DNA from: Paenibacillus_AP thailandensis
GTDB lineage: Bacteria > Bacillota > Bacilli > Paenibacillales > Paenibacillaceae
Reading direction: 5' to 3'
DNA: 64,000 bases
Assembly (NCBI RefSeq): GCF_042685365.1
Contig: NZ_JBHUMY010000006.1
Location: 564,797-628,796, forward strand
Made by a program: the position numbers and the translations under genes. The notes beneath the pieces are model-generated. The model saw nothing but the letters and a program-made list of their open reading frames with translations. It did not search any database and was not told the origin of the DNA. Positions 43,109 through 51,962 of this stretch are shown here, one piece after another. The number at the start of each line of letters is the position of its first letter. Position 1 is the first letter of the stretch.

Positions 43109-43870
43109 ATGAAGCTTTCAGGAAATACAATACTGATTACCGGCGGAGGTTCTGGAATAGGATTAGCTTTTGCCGAGCGCTTTATAAAAGCCGGGAACAC
43201 AGTCATTGTTAGCGGACGACGTGAAAATGTTCTTCAACAAGCGAAAGAACAATGCCCTGGCCTTATTACACATGTAAGCGATTTGAGTCATGAAGCCGAG
43301 CGCGTCGCCTTGTTTGATTGGGTAACGGCGAACTATCCGGAAGTGAATGTGTTAGTCAACAATGCAGGGATTCAACATCGCTTTAATGTGTTAAAAACGG
43401 ATGCGGAAACCAATTGGAGTTATTTCAATAAAGAAATCACAACGAACATTGAAGCGCCATTCCATCTCTCCATGCTGTTCGCTCCATTTTTTGCAGCAAA
43501 GAATGAGGCGGCTATCATTAACGTGACATCCGGGCTCGCTTTTACGCCGTTTGCGCTTACCCCGATCTATTCGGCAACAAAAGCGGCGCTTCATTCCTTT
43601 ACAATGAGCCTAAGACACCAGCTCTCCGATACGTCGGTAGAAGTAATTGAAGTTGCTCCTCCGGCAGTGAATACAGATTTAGGCGGAGCGGGGTTGCATG
43701 TTCATGGCGAACCATTAGATGCGTTCGCAGATGGAATTTTCCAAGGTTTAGAAGAGGGTAAACAGGAAATCGGATACGGTACCTCTGTGAACCGCCTGCG
43801 CATGTCTCGAGATGAAATCGACATTTATACTGAAAATATGTATAACGCAGCAAAAAACACAATTGAGTAA
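43109..43870 (+). CDS. Short-chain dehydrogenase (DltE-like)
   Basis: A 253-residue SDR with TGGGSGIG at residues 10-17, VLVNNAGIQH, INVTSGLAFTPF and catalytic YSATKAA. It resembles the DltE/YbdH-type oxidoreductases often paired with MerR regulators. Substrate unknown, likely a reactive carbonyl if the MerR comparison holds. RBS CGGAGGAGAGG. Confidence 0.85.
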   Translation: MKLSGNTILITGGGSGIGLAFAERFIKAGNTVIVSGRRENVLQQAKEQCPGLITHVSDLSHEAERVALFDWVTANYPEVNVLVNNAGIQHRFNVLKTDAETNWSYFNKEITTNIEAPFHLSMLFAPFFAAKNEAAIINVTSGLAFTPFALTPIYSATKAALHSFTMSLRHQLSDTSVEVIEVAPPAVNTDLGGAGLHVHGEPLDAFADGIFQGLEEGKQEIGYGTSVNRLRMSRDEIDIYTENMYNAAKNTIE

Positions 43871-43937
43871 CCGGCAAAAAAATGGAACCATTCGTTGAAA
43901 TAGCAAAGCAAAGAGTCTTCGGTTGACGTATGAACTT

Positions 43938-43986
43938 TGGCCCACAAGAAGAACACTTTTGAAAAAAGTGCCCCTCCTGTGGGCCA
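43938..43986. terminator. Nested hairpin between convergent genes
   Basis: TGGCCCACA (43938-43946) pairs with TGTGGGCCA (43978-43986), enclosing a second hairpin CACTTTT/AAAAGTG. No long T-run, so termination is likely but not certain. Confidence 0.55.
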
Positions 43987-43994
43987 TTTGAGTT

Positions 43995-45464
43995 TCAATA
44001 AGTTGCCCCGGGGATCGATCGGAAACTCTGATATTCTTCCGAGGAAGGATGACCTTTCTTCCAAACTTCCGTAAATTTGCGGATTCTTTGCAGCCCCTCG
44101 GCGATCTCTTCTTCAGATAGATGCCCATAGCCAAGCACCACTTTGCCGGGGTAACGCCCTTTAAAAACCGCGTAGTCATCGAAGGTGTAGAAGTGCGCGC
44201 CGAATGCTTCGATTCCGTGCCAATCGATGGATCCGTACCGGTCTTGCCGGAAAACAAGCTGGACGTGCATGCCGGCTTCGTCTCCGGCAACTTCCACATG
44301 TTCCCCAAATAGAAGGCGGACTTGATCCGCGAGAAAAAGCCGTTTTCGCTTGTAAACCGCCCTCATCTTATGGATATGCCGGTCGAAGCAGCCTTCCATC
44401 ATAAAGCGTGCTAGTGCTGACTGCGTGATGGAGGAAGCTGTCAGATTTAATTCCGTTTTCGTCCGAACGATAAGCTCGATTAAGCCCGGAGGAACGATGA
44501 GGAAGCCGATTCGCAGCGCGGGCGACAACGTTTTGCTGAACGAACCGGCGTAAATGACACGCGATGGAGCCAGAAGCTGCAGCGGCGGGACCGGTTCACC
44601 TTTATGACGGAACTCGCTATTATAGTCGTCTTCGATGATATAATGGCCGTCCTTATTCGCTAGCGCGACAGCCTGTTGTCTCCGCTGAATGGAAAGAATA
44701 CTGCCCGTCGGGTATTGATGGGAGGGCGTCAGAACGATTAATCCGCTTGGTGCGGACCGTTCGATTCGGCTAATATCCATCCCTTGATCGTCCACTTCGA
44801 CCGGAACAATGCTGTACTTCATTTTCTGAAAAATATCTCGGACAAATTCGACCGTCGGTTCTTCGACGTAGACGTTCCGGTATCGGTCCGAGAAGGCGGC
44901 GGCCAGCAGCAGGAAGCTTTCCGAGGTTCCCGACGTAATGACGATTTGCCCGGGGTCACAGGTGATGCCCTTCATCCGGAACAAATATCGGGCGATGGCT
45001 TCCCGAAGCGCCGGCGTTCCCTGGACATCGCCGTAAGCAAACACTTCCGCAGGCTCCGAATCGATGATCTCCCTAACGCATTTGTTCCATACCCTTCGCG
45101 GAAAGCGAGACAAATCCGGAGTTCCTGTGTCAAAGCTGATCACCTTCATTCTCCGCGCAGGGATAACGGAGAGCGGCTGTATGGGATAGGAGGTCGGGGG
45201 TTGCTTCATTCGAGACCGGATTTCAATGCCTTCGGAGACATACGTTCCGGAACCGGCTTTGGACGTTAAGTAGCCTTCGGCGGCCAACTGCTCATAGACC
45301 TCGATGACGATGTTTCGGGCGATCCCTAACTCGTCGGCGGCCTTGCGCGTAGGCGGAAGCTTGAGGCCGGGGGAAAGCGCTCCTTTCTCGATTTTGTCAC
45401 GTAAAAAACTGCATAATTGCTTCGTGATAGAACCTGCATTCGCTGTTGGTTGAAACCCGAACAA
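43995..45464 (-). CDS. MocR/PdxR-type GntR regulator with aminotransferase domain
   Basis: A 489-residue protein: GntR winged helix at residues about 10-75 (LPPTRKAADELGIARNIVIEVYEQLAAEGYLTSKAGSGTYV) joined to a fold type I aminotransferase domain (YGDVQGTPALREAIARYL, ITSGTSESFLLL, EDDYNSEFRH, and the PLP lysine in YAGSFSKTLSPALRIGF). Start TTG at 45464 is 8 nt after AAGGAGG; the longer version places the RBS inside the gene. MocR proteins bind PLP and control vitamin B6 or amino acid genes. No PdxST genes are nearby. Confidence 0.85.
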   Translation of the reverse strand: MFGFQPTANAGSITKQLCSFLRDKIEKGALSPGLKLPPTRKAADELGIARNIVIEVYEQLAAEGYLTSKAGSGTYVSEGIEIRSRMKQPPTSYPIQPLSVIPARRMKVISFDTGTPDLSRFPRRVWNKCVREIIDSEPAEVFAYGDVQGTPALREAIARYLFRMKGITCDPGQIVITSGTSESFLLLAAAFSDRYRNVYVEEPTVEFVRDIFQKMKYSIVPVEVDDQGMDISRIERSAPSGLIVLTPSHQYPTGSILSIQRRQQAVALANKDGHYIIEDDYNSEFRHKGEPVPPLQLLAPSRVIYAGSFSKTLSPALRIGFLIVPPGLIELIVRTKTELNLTASSITQSALARFMMEGCFDRHIHKMRAVYKRKRLFLADQVRLLFGEHVEVAGDEAGMHVQLVFRQDRYGSIDWHGIEAFGAHFYTFDDYAVFKGRYPGKVVLGYGHLSEEEIAEGLQRIRKFTEVWKKGHPSSEEYQSFRSIPGATY

Positions 45465-45922
45465 GGGGCGTTCCTCCTTCAAATTGGTTCTTGAAATTGG
45501 ATCGGATTCGGCTTTAATTGCGACCGATTGCCATTATTATACTGAACGTAAATCCAAATAAAAAGGAGAAGGCTCTTAACCAAATCGAAGATGGTTAGTG
45601 ACATCAAAAGATTATTGACTATTCAGTCCGGAATGAGTATACTAGCGAACAAAGGAGGATGAAAGTCCGCCGGGATCGTTGGCCCAATCAGCTTTGAATG
45701 GATAATGAAGCGACATAGCTTCATTCTTATTTTCTCAATTACAGACCGTTTAGTCTAATATGCCTGGACTGAATGGTAATTAAACGAGAGGCAAGCCAAG
45801 GAAATGATGAGCGTTTTTTATGGAAAGATAACTTACTTTAAGGATTGCTGGGACCCAACGGTTGTGCTCGAATCGATGAACGGCTAAGTTCAGAAATTCA
45901 TATTGAAGGAGATGAAACCAAG
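45465..45922. other. Intergenic stretch containing an orphan transcription unit
   Basis: 458 bp. Besides the MocR promoter region it contains a full plus-strand promoter, an RBS with no gene, a terminator-like hairpin (AATGAAGC 45704-45711 with GCTTCATT 45718-45725, then T-rich) and an AGAC...GTCT dyad at 45743-45756 before the NmrA-like gene. No ORF longer than 12 codons follows the RBS. Confidence 0.5.
45615..45658 (+). promoter_or_regulatory. Near-consensus promoter and RBS without a gene
   Basis: TTGACT (45615-45620) and TATACT (45638-45643) are exactly 17 bp apart, with the dyad-like ATTCAGTCCGGAAT in the spacer. AAAGGAGG follows at 45651-45658. The adjacent ATG has no spacing to the RBS and gives only 12 codons, so the gene that belonged here appears lost. 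Confidence 0.6.
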
Positions 45923-46801
45923 ATGATGAAGCAAGGAAAGCTGCTCATTACAGGAGGAAGAGGAAAGACAGGAGCGAGAATTGCGGAGAGGCTGGATGTG
46001 CTGGAATATCCCTATAAGACGACTATTCGGAATCCCCAGGCCATTACAGACCCGTTGAAAGAAGTTCATTTCGACTGGTATGACGATTCTACGTTTCTCC
46101 CGGCTCTGCACCATGTTGAACGAGTTTATTTGGTTGCACCCGTAGGTGACCCTGAACCGGTTAAAGTCATGAAGCCGTTTATTGAAATAGCATTGAAACA
46201 GGGAGTAAAACGTTTTGTTCTGCTCAGCAGCGCATCCATATCGGAGGAAGGTCCGGTTTTTGGGCCGGTTCATCAATTGTTGAAAAAGCTTGCTCCGGAA
46301 TGGACGGTGCTCAGGCCTTCCTATTTCATGCAAAATTTCACCGAAGGTCAACATGCAGCGACTATAGCTCGGCAGGATTTGATCATTAGCGCAGCAGGGC
46401 AAGGGAAAATTGGCTTTGTGTCAGCTGAGGATATCGCTGAAGTCGCTTTAAGAGCGCTAATGGATGAGGAGGCCCACAATACGGAACATATTATTACGGG
46501 GCCGGATTCGCTTTCGTACGATGACGTCAGCCGTATTATTAGCGAGGTAACGGGAAGAAATGTAGTCCACAAATCGATTTCAGACGATGAATTGACACGC
46601 AGCTGGTTAGCAATAGGGTTAAGCAAAGAATATGCCGAGTTTATGACCGAGCTTGACCGCAAAATTCGCGAGGAACGGTCCGAAGATTTAAGTACGGACA
46701 CGGTCATAAGGGTGAGCGGAAAAACGCCTGTTTCCTTCCTGCAATTCACGAAAAAACATGCCGGAGTCTGGAGCTCAATCGGAAGCGATCACAAAATATA
46801 A
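45923..46801 (+). CDS. NmrA-like NAD(P)-binding reductase
   Basis: A 292-residue atypical SDR: Rossmann motif ITGGRGKTGARIAERL (residues 9-24), RVYLVAPVGDPEPV, FVLLSSASISEEGP and LRPSYFMQNFTEGQH, matching NmrA/QOR2-like proteins. The conserved Tyr/Lys pair of classical SDRs is absent, as usual. May act on quinones or as a redox sensor. The ATG at 45923 follows GAAGGAGATG; the 26 codons upstream have no RBS. Confidence 0.8.
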   Translation: MMKQGKLLITGGRGKTGARIAERLDVLEYPYKTTIRNPQAITDPLKEVHFDWYDDSTFLPALHHVERVYLVAPVGDPEPVKVMKPFIEIALKQGVKRFVLLSSASISEEGPVFGPVHQLLKKLAPEWTVLRPSYFMQNFTEGQHAATIARQDLIISAAGQGKIGFVSAEDIAEVALRALMDEEAHNTEHIITGPDSLSYDDVSRIISEVTGRNVVHKSISDDELTRSWLAIGLSKEYAEFMTELDRKIREERSEDLSTDTVIRVSGKTPVSFLQFTKKHAGVWSSIGSDHKI

Positions 46802-46918
46802 AAAAGTATAGCTGCCGGGTCGCAAGAACAAAACCGTATAAATGTTGTATATATTCACCGATGGCCACAACTCCCGAAACCGCCGATTGACCATTTTCAA
46901 GTGGAGTTTAAAATGCGG

Positions 46919-46970
46919 TTGACACGACACCGAATGGTGACCTATAATCAAATAGACACCAAATGGTGTC
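46919..46970 (+). promoter_or_regulatory. ArsR-type promoter with two operators
   Basis: TTGACA (46919-46924) and TATAAT (46943-46948), spacing 18. Operator 1, GACACCGAATGGTGAC (46926-46941), lies in the spacer; operator 2, GACACCAAATGGTGTC (46955-46970), is a perfect 6-4-6 palindrome just after the -10. Bound repressor would block RNA polymerase. The same layout, decayed, occurs at 30035-30085. Confidence 0.8.
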
Positions 46971-47056
46971 CGGTAAGCGGATAGTTCTTTTGGTCGTACG
47001 TCGACACTAGCTTTGGAATGACGGCCGCAAAAAACAAGATTATTGGAGGGGGTGTT

Positions 47057-47386
47057 GTGAACGAGAACAACCAATTGCGGGATGTGTTTGACGCTATCGC
47101 AGATCCGACGAGGCGCCGACTGATCCGCCTGTTGGCAGAGGCGGAGGAGCTGCCGCTTCATGAGTTGACGTCACAGTTTTCCATGGGCCGTACAGCGGTT
47201 TCCAAGCATTTGACCATTCTTAAAGAGGCCGGACTGGTGCTTGACCGGAAAGTCGGAAGAGAAACGCGATTTCGGCTGAACGCCGCTCCACTCAGAGAAA
47301 TCCAAGATTGGGTGGCTTTCTACAGCAAGTTCTGGAGTGCGAATATGTTGCGCTTAAGCCAATTGTTAGAGGAGGAAGATGAATGA
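47057..47386 (+). CDS. ArsR-family repressor paired with AHSA1 protein
   Basis: A 109-residue ArsR/SdpR-type winged helix (RDVFDAIADPTRRRLIRLLAEAEELPLHELTSQFSMGRTAVSKHLTILKEAGL). No Cys metal site is seen, fitting the SdpR-like subgroup. The GTG at 47057 is chosen from GGAGGGGG; the ATG at 47018 has no RBS. It overlaps the AHSA1 gene by ATGA and sits behind a promoter with two likely operators, so it is autoregulated. Confidence 0.85.
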   Translation: MNENNQLRDVFDAIADPTRRRLIRLLAEAEELPLHELTSQFSMGRTAVSKHLTILKEAGLVLDRKVGRETRFRLNAAPLREIQDWVAFYSKFWSANMLRLSQLLEEEDE

Positions 47387-47781
47387 GTTTGGCATTATCT
47401 ATGGATTTTGAGTTCAAGACAACGATCGAGAAGGCTTGGACCGCCTTAACCGATTCAAGCAAGCTAGCCAAGTGGATCACGGAAAATGATTTTAAACCCG
47501 TCGTAGGGCATCGTTTTCAGTTTCGCCATCAGCCGTCCGAATATTGGGATGGAATCGTTGACGGCGAAGTGCTTATCGTGGATCCGCCGAACCGGTTGTC
47601 CTATTCATGGGCTACCGGCGACGAGAGGCATACGGTCACATGGACGATCCAGGATTTGGGGGACGGTAAGGTGAACCTGCATCTCGAGCAAACCGGATTC
47701 TCTAATGTTCATGGACTCGAAGGCGCCAGATACGGTTGGGGTGAATGGTTCGGCAAGTTCGAACAGGCGTTGGATCAATAA
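47383..47781 (+). CDS. SRPBCC/AHSA1-family protein
   Basis: A 132-residue START-like protein (FKTTIEKAWTALTDSSKLAKWI, FEPVVGHRFQF-like FKPVVGHRFQFR, VDPPNRLSYSWATGDERHTVTWTI, YGWGEWFGKFEQALDQ). This domain forms a hydrophobic ligand pocket. It is commonly translated with ArsR regulators as here; the ligand is unknown. Confidence 0.85.
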   Translation: MSLALSMDFEFKTTIEKAWTALTDSSKLAKWITENDFKPVVGHRFQFRHQPSEYWDGIVDGEVLIVDPPNRLSYSWATGDERHTVTWTIQDLGDGKVNLHLEQTGFSNVHGLEGARYGWGEWFGKFEQALDQ

Positions 47782-47826
47782 AGGCGAAATAACATCAACG
47801 ATCGGTGATATGAATATCGGCCGATA

Positions 47827-47853
47827 AAAAACCGCGCAACACGCGGTTTTTTT
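47827..47853. terminator. Rho-independent terminator
   Basis: AAAAACCGCG (47827-47836) pairs with CGCGGTTTTT (47842-47851), loop CAACA, with further T. Confidence 0.85.
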
Positions 47854-48034
47854 CTTTTAAGGTAATTAACGTATTCGCTAATGGATTTCCGCCAGTGAGA
47901 CGGACGGCAAGGAATGATGAACAAGCGAAGCGCGATCATGTTCCCATATGAAGATTTTGTTAAAATGTTTAATTTTGAAACCCTTTTACCGTTTCGTACA
48001 TCTAACATACGTCAAAGTGAAAGGGGGGCAATAT

Positions 48035-48571
48035 GTGGACTTATCAAAAGAAGTGAAAAAGGCTCAAAGAGGCAATCTTCACGCCTTTGAGCACCTGATT
48101 CACGCCCATAAAACTATCATGTATCAGGTTGCGAAAACTATACTTGCAAGCGATGCGGATTGTGCAGATGCCATCCAGGAAGCGATTCTAAAGGCTTTTG
48201 AGCACATAAGGACCTTAAGAGAACCGGCCTATTTCAAAACCTGGCTGCTTCGGATTTTAATCAATGAATGCAATCAAGTTCACCGGCACAATAAAAAGGT
48301 CATTGAACTCAACGAAGTTACGGTGCCTTCTTCAAATGAGAGCGGATATGAAAAGATTGAGTTGAAGCAGCTGCTGGAGGCACTTCCGGAGGAAGAACGC
48401 AGCCTTCTGAAGCTTTACCACATGGACGATATTTCGATTAAGGATTTGGCCGACATTTATCAGAAGCCGGAAAACACCATCAAAACGCGGTTACGCCGCG
48501 CGCGGGAGAATGCACGTCTGATTTGGGAAGAACGGGAGGGGTATCAATGGATAAATGGGAACAGGAATTAA
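48035..48571 (+). CDS. ECF-type sigma factor
   Basis: A 178-residue sigma-70 family ECF protein: region 2 (AFEHLIHAHKTIMYQVAKTILASDADCADAIQEAILKAFEHI...YFKTWLLRILINEC) and region 4 (LPEEERSLLKLYHMDDISIKDLADIYQKPENTIKTRLRRAREN). GTG at 48035 follows AAAGGGGGG; the longer frame from 47948 encodes an untypical hydrophobic leader. The next gene overlaps it by 25 bp and encodes the likely anti-sigma factor. Confidence 0.85.
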   Translation: MDLSKEVKKAQRGNLHAFEHLIHAHKTIMYQVAKTILASDADCADAIQEAILKAFEHIRTLREPAYFKTWLLRILINECNQVHRHNKKVIELNEVTVPSSNESGYEKIELKQLLEALPEEERSLLKLYHMDDISIKDLADIYQKPENTIKTRLRRARENARLIWEEREGYQWINGNRN

Positions 48572-49797
48572 AAAAACATGTTGATCTAGCTTTACCCGAT
48601 TCCATCGATGAACGGATCCAGCTAACGCTCAGTCAAATCAAAAGAAAGCATAATAAATCTTCAAAGCTTCGTCATGGCGCGACTGCGGCAGTGGCCTCCC
48701 TCGTTCTTATCTTTGGCCTATCATCGCTGTCTCCCGTCTTTGCTGAGGCCATGAAGTCGCTCCCTCTTGTCGAATCTATCTTCGAGCTGGGTGGCGATGC
48801 CGGTATGAAGAGAGGAAACCAGCTTCAATTGACGGCGAAAATTGGCCAGCAAGTCCAAATTGAAGATCAGTTGGTAACATTTACGGAAAGTCTCTATGAT
48901 GGCTCCAACATTAACCTTGGTATCATTGTAACGGAGAAAGATGAGGATCCGTTGGCATTTGCAACGGGTATTGTATATACGGTTGATGGCGAGGTGCTGG
49001 AGTATGGCGGAAATTCTAGCCTCGAAAAGCTGGGAGATGGGACGTATGCGGGGACAATAAGCATTACGCCAGACAGGCAGCTGCCGGATTCGTTTGTTCT
49101 TGGCATCTTGTCTCGCGATCAAACGAAAACCTTAGCCGAGATTCCGGTGAAACGTCAAGGAGGAAGCCATACCTATACGATCGCCCAAACGAGAATATGG
49201 AACGATATCGAAGTAAATTATGAAGCGGTCACGTTGTTTCCGACTACAACGGAAATTAATTTTCAGCTCCGAAACACGGATTCTGCATTCTGGGAATTAC
49301 AGATTTATGACGAACAAGGGCGCGTACTGCAGCCCATAAGTCATCACGCCCGCGGTTCGGATAACCAAGTAGAAGTTAAGACCTACTTTGAACCGCTTGA
49401 GACAATCCCTAAGCAATTAACGATTAAACCGTATTTAAGCAGTTTCGAATCCGATACAAAATGGAGCGGAAAGTGGAACGGAACGCCGATAACCTTATCG
49501 CAAGGGAAGGCGGGGGCATTAACGATTCTGGATCGGAAGTGGGAAAATAACCAATTAACGCTCACGTATGAAGTAACGGGTGAGCGCATTTTCGAGCAAA
49601 TGAATCAGATCTGGCTCGAAGATCGAAACGGGAATAGATACTTCAAGGAAACCGCGCCTATTCGTATCCACGGCAGCAGTCAATATCAAGTAACTTTTTC
49701 AAACGTAACTAACATCGACACAATCTACATCTGCACAGCGCAGGTTAACATTCACTATTTGGAGGAGCTTGCAGTTACAGTGGATTTAGCTAAGTAG
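48547..49797 (+). CDS. Membrane anti-sigma factor (DUF4179-like)
   Basis: A 416-residue single-pass protein: cytoplasmic N-terminal region (residues 1-45, LALPDSIDERIQLTLSQIKRKH), one TM helix (about 47-67, TAAVASLVLIFGLSSLSPVF), then a large extracytoplasmic domain with the DUF4179 layout (IGQQVQIEDQLVTFTESLYDGSNI). Together with the preceding gene it forms a standard sigma/anti-sigma switch responding to an envelope signal. ATG 48547 follows GGGAGGGG; overlap by 25 bp couples translation. Confidence 0.8.
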   Translation: MDKWEQELKKHVDLALPDSIDERIQLTLSQIKRKHNKSSKLRHGATAAVASLVLIFGLSSLSPVFAEAMKSLPLVESIFELGGDAGMKRGNQLQLTAKIGQQVQIEDQLVTFTESLYDGSNINLGIIVTEKDEDPLAFATGIVYTVDGEVLEYGGNSSLEKLGDGTYAGTISITPDRQLPDSFVLGILSRDQTKTLAEIPVKRQGGSHTYTIAQTRIWNDIEVNYEAVTLFPTTTEINFQLRNTDSAFWELQIYDEQGRVLQPISHHARGSDNQVEVKTYFEPLETIPKQLTIKPYLSSFESDTKWSGKWNGTPITLSQGKAGALTILDRKWENNQLTLTYEVTGERIFEQMNQIWLEDRNGNRYFKETAPIRIHGSSQYQVTFSNVTNIDTIYICTAQVNIHYLEELAVTVDLAK

Positions 49798-50008
49798 AAA
49801 CCTAGATTAAAAATGGATATTTAAGGGAATCGAGGGATACCGTAATGAATTAGCCATGACACTAGTAGGATGATACGCAAGAAGCGTACCGTTTGTGACT
49901 CCCAGCTTTTGTGCTTTTCGCTTGCCGGCAGCAGACGATTGTCAACAAATCTATGATAATATTAGAACCAGAACCAAAACTAGCAAGATCACAGAGAGGG
50001 GAGTACAT

Positions 50009-51277
50009 ATGGAAGATAAGATGAACTGGGCCGGGAACTACCGCTACGGCTCATTGGAGTTGCTTGAACCGGGAAGTCCGGAAGAGGTCCGCGAAATGGT
50101 CCTTCGCAGCCGCCGCATTCGCGTGCTTGGCTCGCGCCACTCCTTTAACGGGATCGCCGACACCGACGGCAGCCAGCTCTCGCTTCGAAAGCTGAATCGG
50201 GTAATCGAACTCGACCCGGTGCAGGGGACGGTCACGGTCGAGGGCGGCATTCGTTACGGGGACCTGTGCCGTTACCTGAACGATCATGGCTACGCGCTGC
50301 ACAATTTGGCTTCGCTGCCGCATATCAGCGTGGCTGGCGCCGTTGCGACAGCTACACACGGATCGGGCGATCGGAACGCGGGTCTGGCGGATGCCGTCCG
50401 GGCCATCGAGCTGGTGAAGTCGGATGGAGAAACTGCGGTACTCACGCGCGGGACAGACGGCGAGTTCGAGGGGGCGGTCGTCGGACTCGGCGGGCTTGGA
50501 GTCGTTACAAAGCTTAAATTGGACGTAGTGCCCGCGTTTCAAGTAAGTCAGACCGTATATGACGAGCTTCCTTTTTCTGCACTGGATAGCGGCATAAACG
50601 AGATTTTTTCTTCAGCATACAGTGTCAGTTTGTTTACGAATTGGGAAAGGCCTGTATTCAATCAAGTGTGGGTGAAACGGAAGGTCGAAGCCGATGGGGA
50701 GGATGCTTCGGCGGGAGCGTCGTCCAATTTCTTCGGGGCTTCGCCCGCTCCGGAAAAACGGCATCCTGTACCCGGCCAATCTGCAGTGAACTGCAGCGAG
50801 CAGCTAGGTGTCCCGGGCCCATCGTACGAGCGGTTGCCTCATTTCCGGATGGATTTTACGCCGAGTGCGGGCAACGAACTGCAAAGCGAATATTTCGTGC
50901 CGAGGCGGCATGCATTCGAGGCGCTGCGCGCGCTCGAGGGACTTCGCGACCGAATCGCGCCGCTGCTTTTTATCTCGGAGGTACGTACCATTGCCGCGGA
51001 CAACTTCTGGATGAGCCCTTGCTACCGGCAGGACAGTGTAGGCTTGCATTTTACGTGGAAGCCGGATTGGGAGCGCGTTCGCCAGGTACTTCCGCTAATA
51101 GAACGGGAACTGGAGCCGTTCGAAGCGCGTCCGCACTGGGGCAAGCTGTTCACGATGGAGCCGGCAAGGGTGCAGGCGCTGTACGAACGGCTAACCGATT
51201 TCCGTCAGTTGCTGCTTCGATACGATCCAGCGGAGAAGTTTCGGAACGCGTTCCTGGATACTTACATTGGACAGTGA
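50009..51277 (+). CDS. FAD-dependent alditol/xylitol oxidase-like protein
   Basis: A 422-residue vanillyl-alcohol-oxidase fold flavoprotein. GSRHSFNGIADT holds the His that covalently carries FAD in AldO, and VAGAVATATHGSGDRN and GLGGLGVVTKLKLDV complete the FAD domain. The C-terminal substrate domain ends in FLDTYIGQ with LLRYDPAEKFRNAF typical of the family. Likely oxidises a polyol, giving H2O2, in the cytoplasm. ATG 50009 follows GAGAGGGG. A short linker region (about residues 228-260) is rich in Ala/Ser/Pro and may be family-specific. Confidence 0.85.
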   Translation: MEDKMNWAGNYRYGSLELLEPGSPEEVREMVLRSRRIRVLGSRHSFNGIADTDGSQLSLRKLNRVIELDPVQGTVTVEGGIRYGDLCRYLNDHGYALHNLASLPHISVAGAVATATHGSGDRNAGLADAVRAIELVKSDGETAVLTRGTDGEFEGAVVGLGGLGVVTKLKLDVVPAFQVSQTVYDELPFSALDSGINEIFSSAYSVSLFTNWERPVFNQVWVKRKVEADGEDASAGASSNFFGASPAPEKRHPVPGQSAVNCSEQLGVPGPSYERLPHFRMDFTPSAGNELQSEYFVPRRHAFEALRALEGLRDRIAPLLFISEVRTIAADNFWMSPCYRQDSVGLHFTWKPDWERVRQVLPLIERELEPFEARPHWGKLFTMEPARVQALYERLTDFRQLLLRYDPAEKFRNAFLDTYIGQ

Positions 51278-51278
51278 T

Positions 51279-51390
51279 GGGAACGATGTATGGATTGGTC
51301 AAGATGTCAGCGTAATGCCCGGTGCGCATATTGGTGACGGGGCGATCATCGCAGCAATTCAGTCGTTGTAAACGATGTAAAAGGGAAGTC
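51279..51390 (+). pseudogene. Relic of a hexapeptide-repeat acetyltransferase (Vat/CatB type)
   Basis: About 37 codons with one frameshift: GNDVWIGQDVSVMPGAHIGDGAIIAA followed, after inserting one A near 51357, by NSVVVNDVK. This is the signature of left-handed beta-helix xenobiotic acetyltransferases that inactivate streptogramins or chloramphenicol. Both ends are lost; it starts directly after the stop of the oxidase gene, so a deletion probably joined the two. Confidence 0.65.
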
Positions 51391-51420
51391 GAGAATAAAG
51401 GTTCTCGGCTTCCCGTTTTG
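51383..51420 (+). terminator. Rho-independent terminator
   Basis: GGGAAGTCGAGAA (51383-51395) pairs with TTCTCGGCTTCCC (51402-51414), one G-T pair, followed by GTTTTG. Confidence 0.8.
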
Positions 51421-51573
51421 CTGTTTTCTGCTCTGTTCTATTGACCGTGAAATCGGCTACCGTGCAGGGAATGCCACTCCGTCGGAGAAAGAAGCGCGCC
51501 GTCTCCCCATGCAGGCTTGTATCGAACCGCCAGCCAATTCAATTCTAGAATAATCAATATATGTTTATAGAAT

Positions 51574-51594
51574 CCGCGCACTGCGCGGTTTTTT
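51574..51594. terminator. Short GC-rich terminator
   Basis: CCGCGC-ACT-GCGCGG followed by T6. Confidence 0.75.
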
Positions 51595-51659
51595 GATTAG
51601 CGCACCATGCCAAAACGATCAAAAATCATTAGCGTTGATACTATAGTGTTATACATCAT

Positions 51660-51702
51660 AAGTGGACATCTGTTTCAGATAAACGGAATGTCCACTTTTT
51701 TT
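51660..51702 (+). terminator. Rho-independent terminator
   Basis: AAGTGGACAT (51660-51669) pairs with ATGTCCACTT (51688-51697), followed by T-run. No gene is found between this and the previous terminator. Confidence 0.8.
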
Positions 51703-51962
51703 GTGAAGATGAAGGTGGGAAGGAGTGAAGGAAGGGGCTTCGTTCTTGAAAGATGAAAAACGATTTGAGCAGTTGGGATTACTCCTTGTAAAGAAAGAAA
51801 ATGAAGATCGTTAAGCGGCAGCGCGGCGGACGCCTAAAAGGACGAAGGACGGTTGTATCCTTTCAGACCTCCAATATTATCCTTTTGGATAATAGGCATC
51901 CTCATGAACGCTTGATAGGCTATAGGGGTGAAAAAAATTCCCATTTAAAGGAGAGATTTGTG

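Larger units (their letters stand above)
51278..51962. other. Intergenic stretch with acetyltransferase relic and three terminators
   Basis: 685 bp. It holds the Vat/CatB relic (51279-51390) and three rho-independent terminators described separately. The gap 51421-51570 contains no convincing gene. From 51703 to 51962 there is an AT-rich leader of the Ig-repeat gene; the frame is open from 51801 but the first RBS-supported start is 51963. Confidence 0.5.

Noticed and set aside
47976..47998. ECF-type promoter (TGAAAC ... CGTA) upstream of the sigma gene
   Set aside because: Spacing is 13 bp, too short for the 16-17 bp expected of autoregulated ECF promoters.
51460..51550. Open stretch reading EIGYRAGNATPSEKEARRLP
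   Set aside because: Plausible-looking but with no start, RBS or known motif, and alternative frames are equally open.
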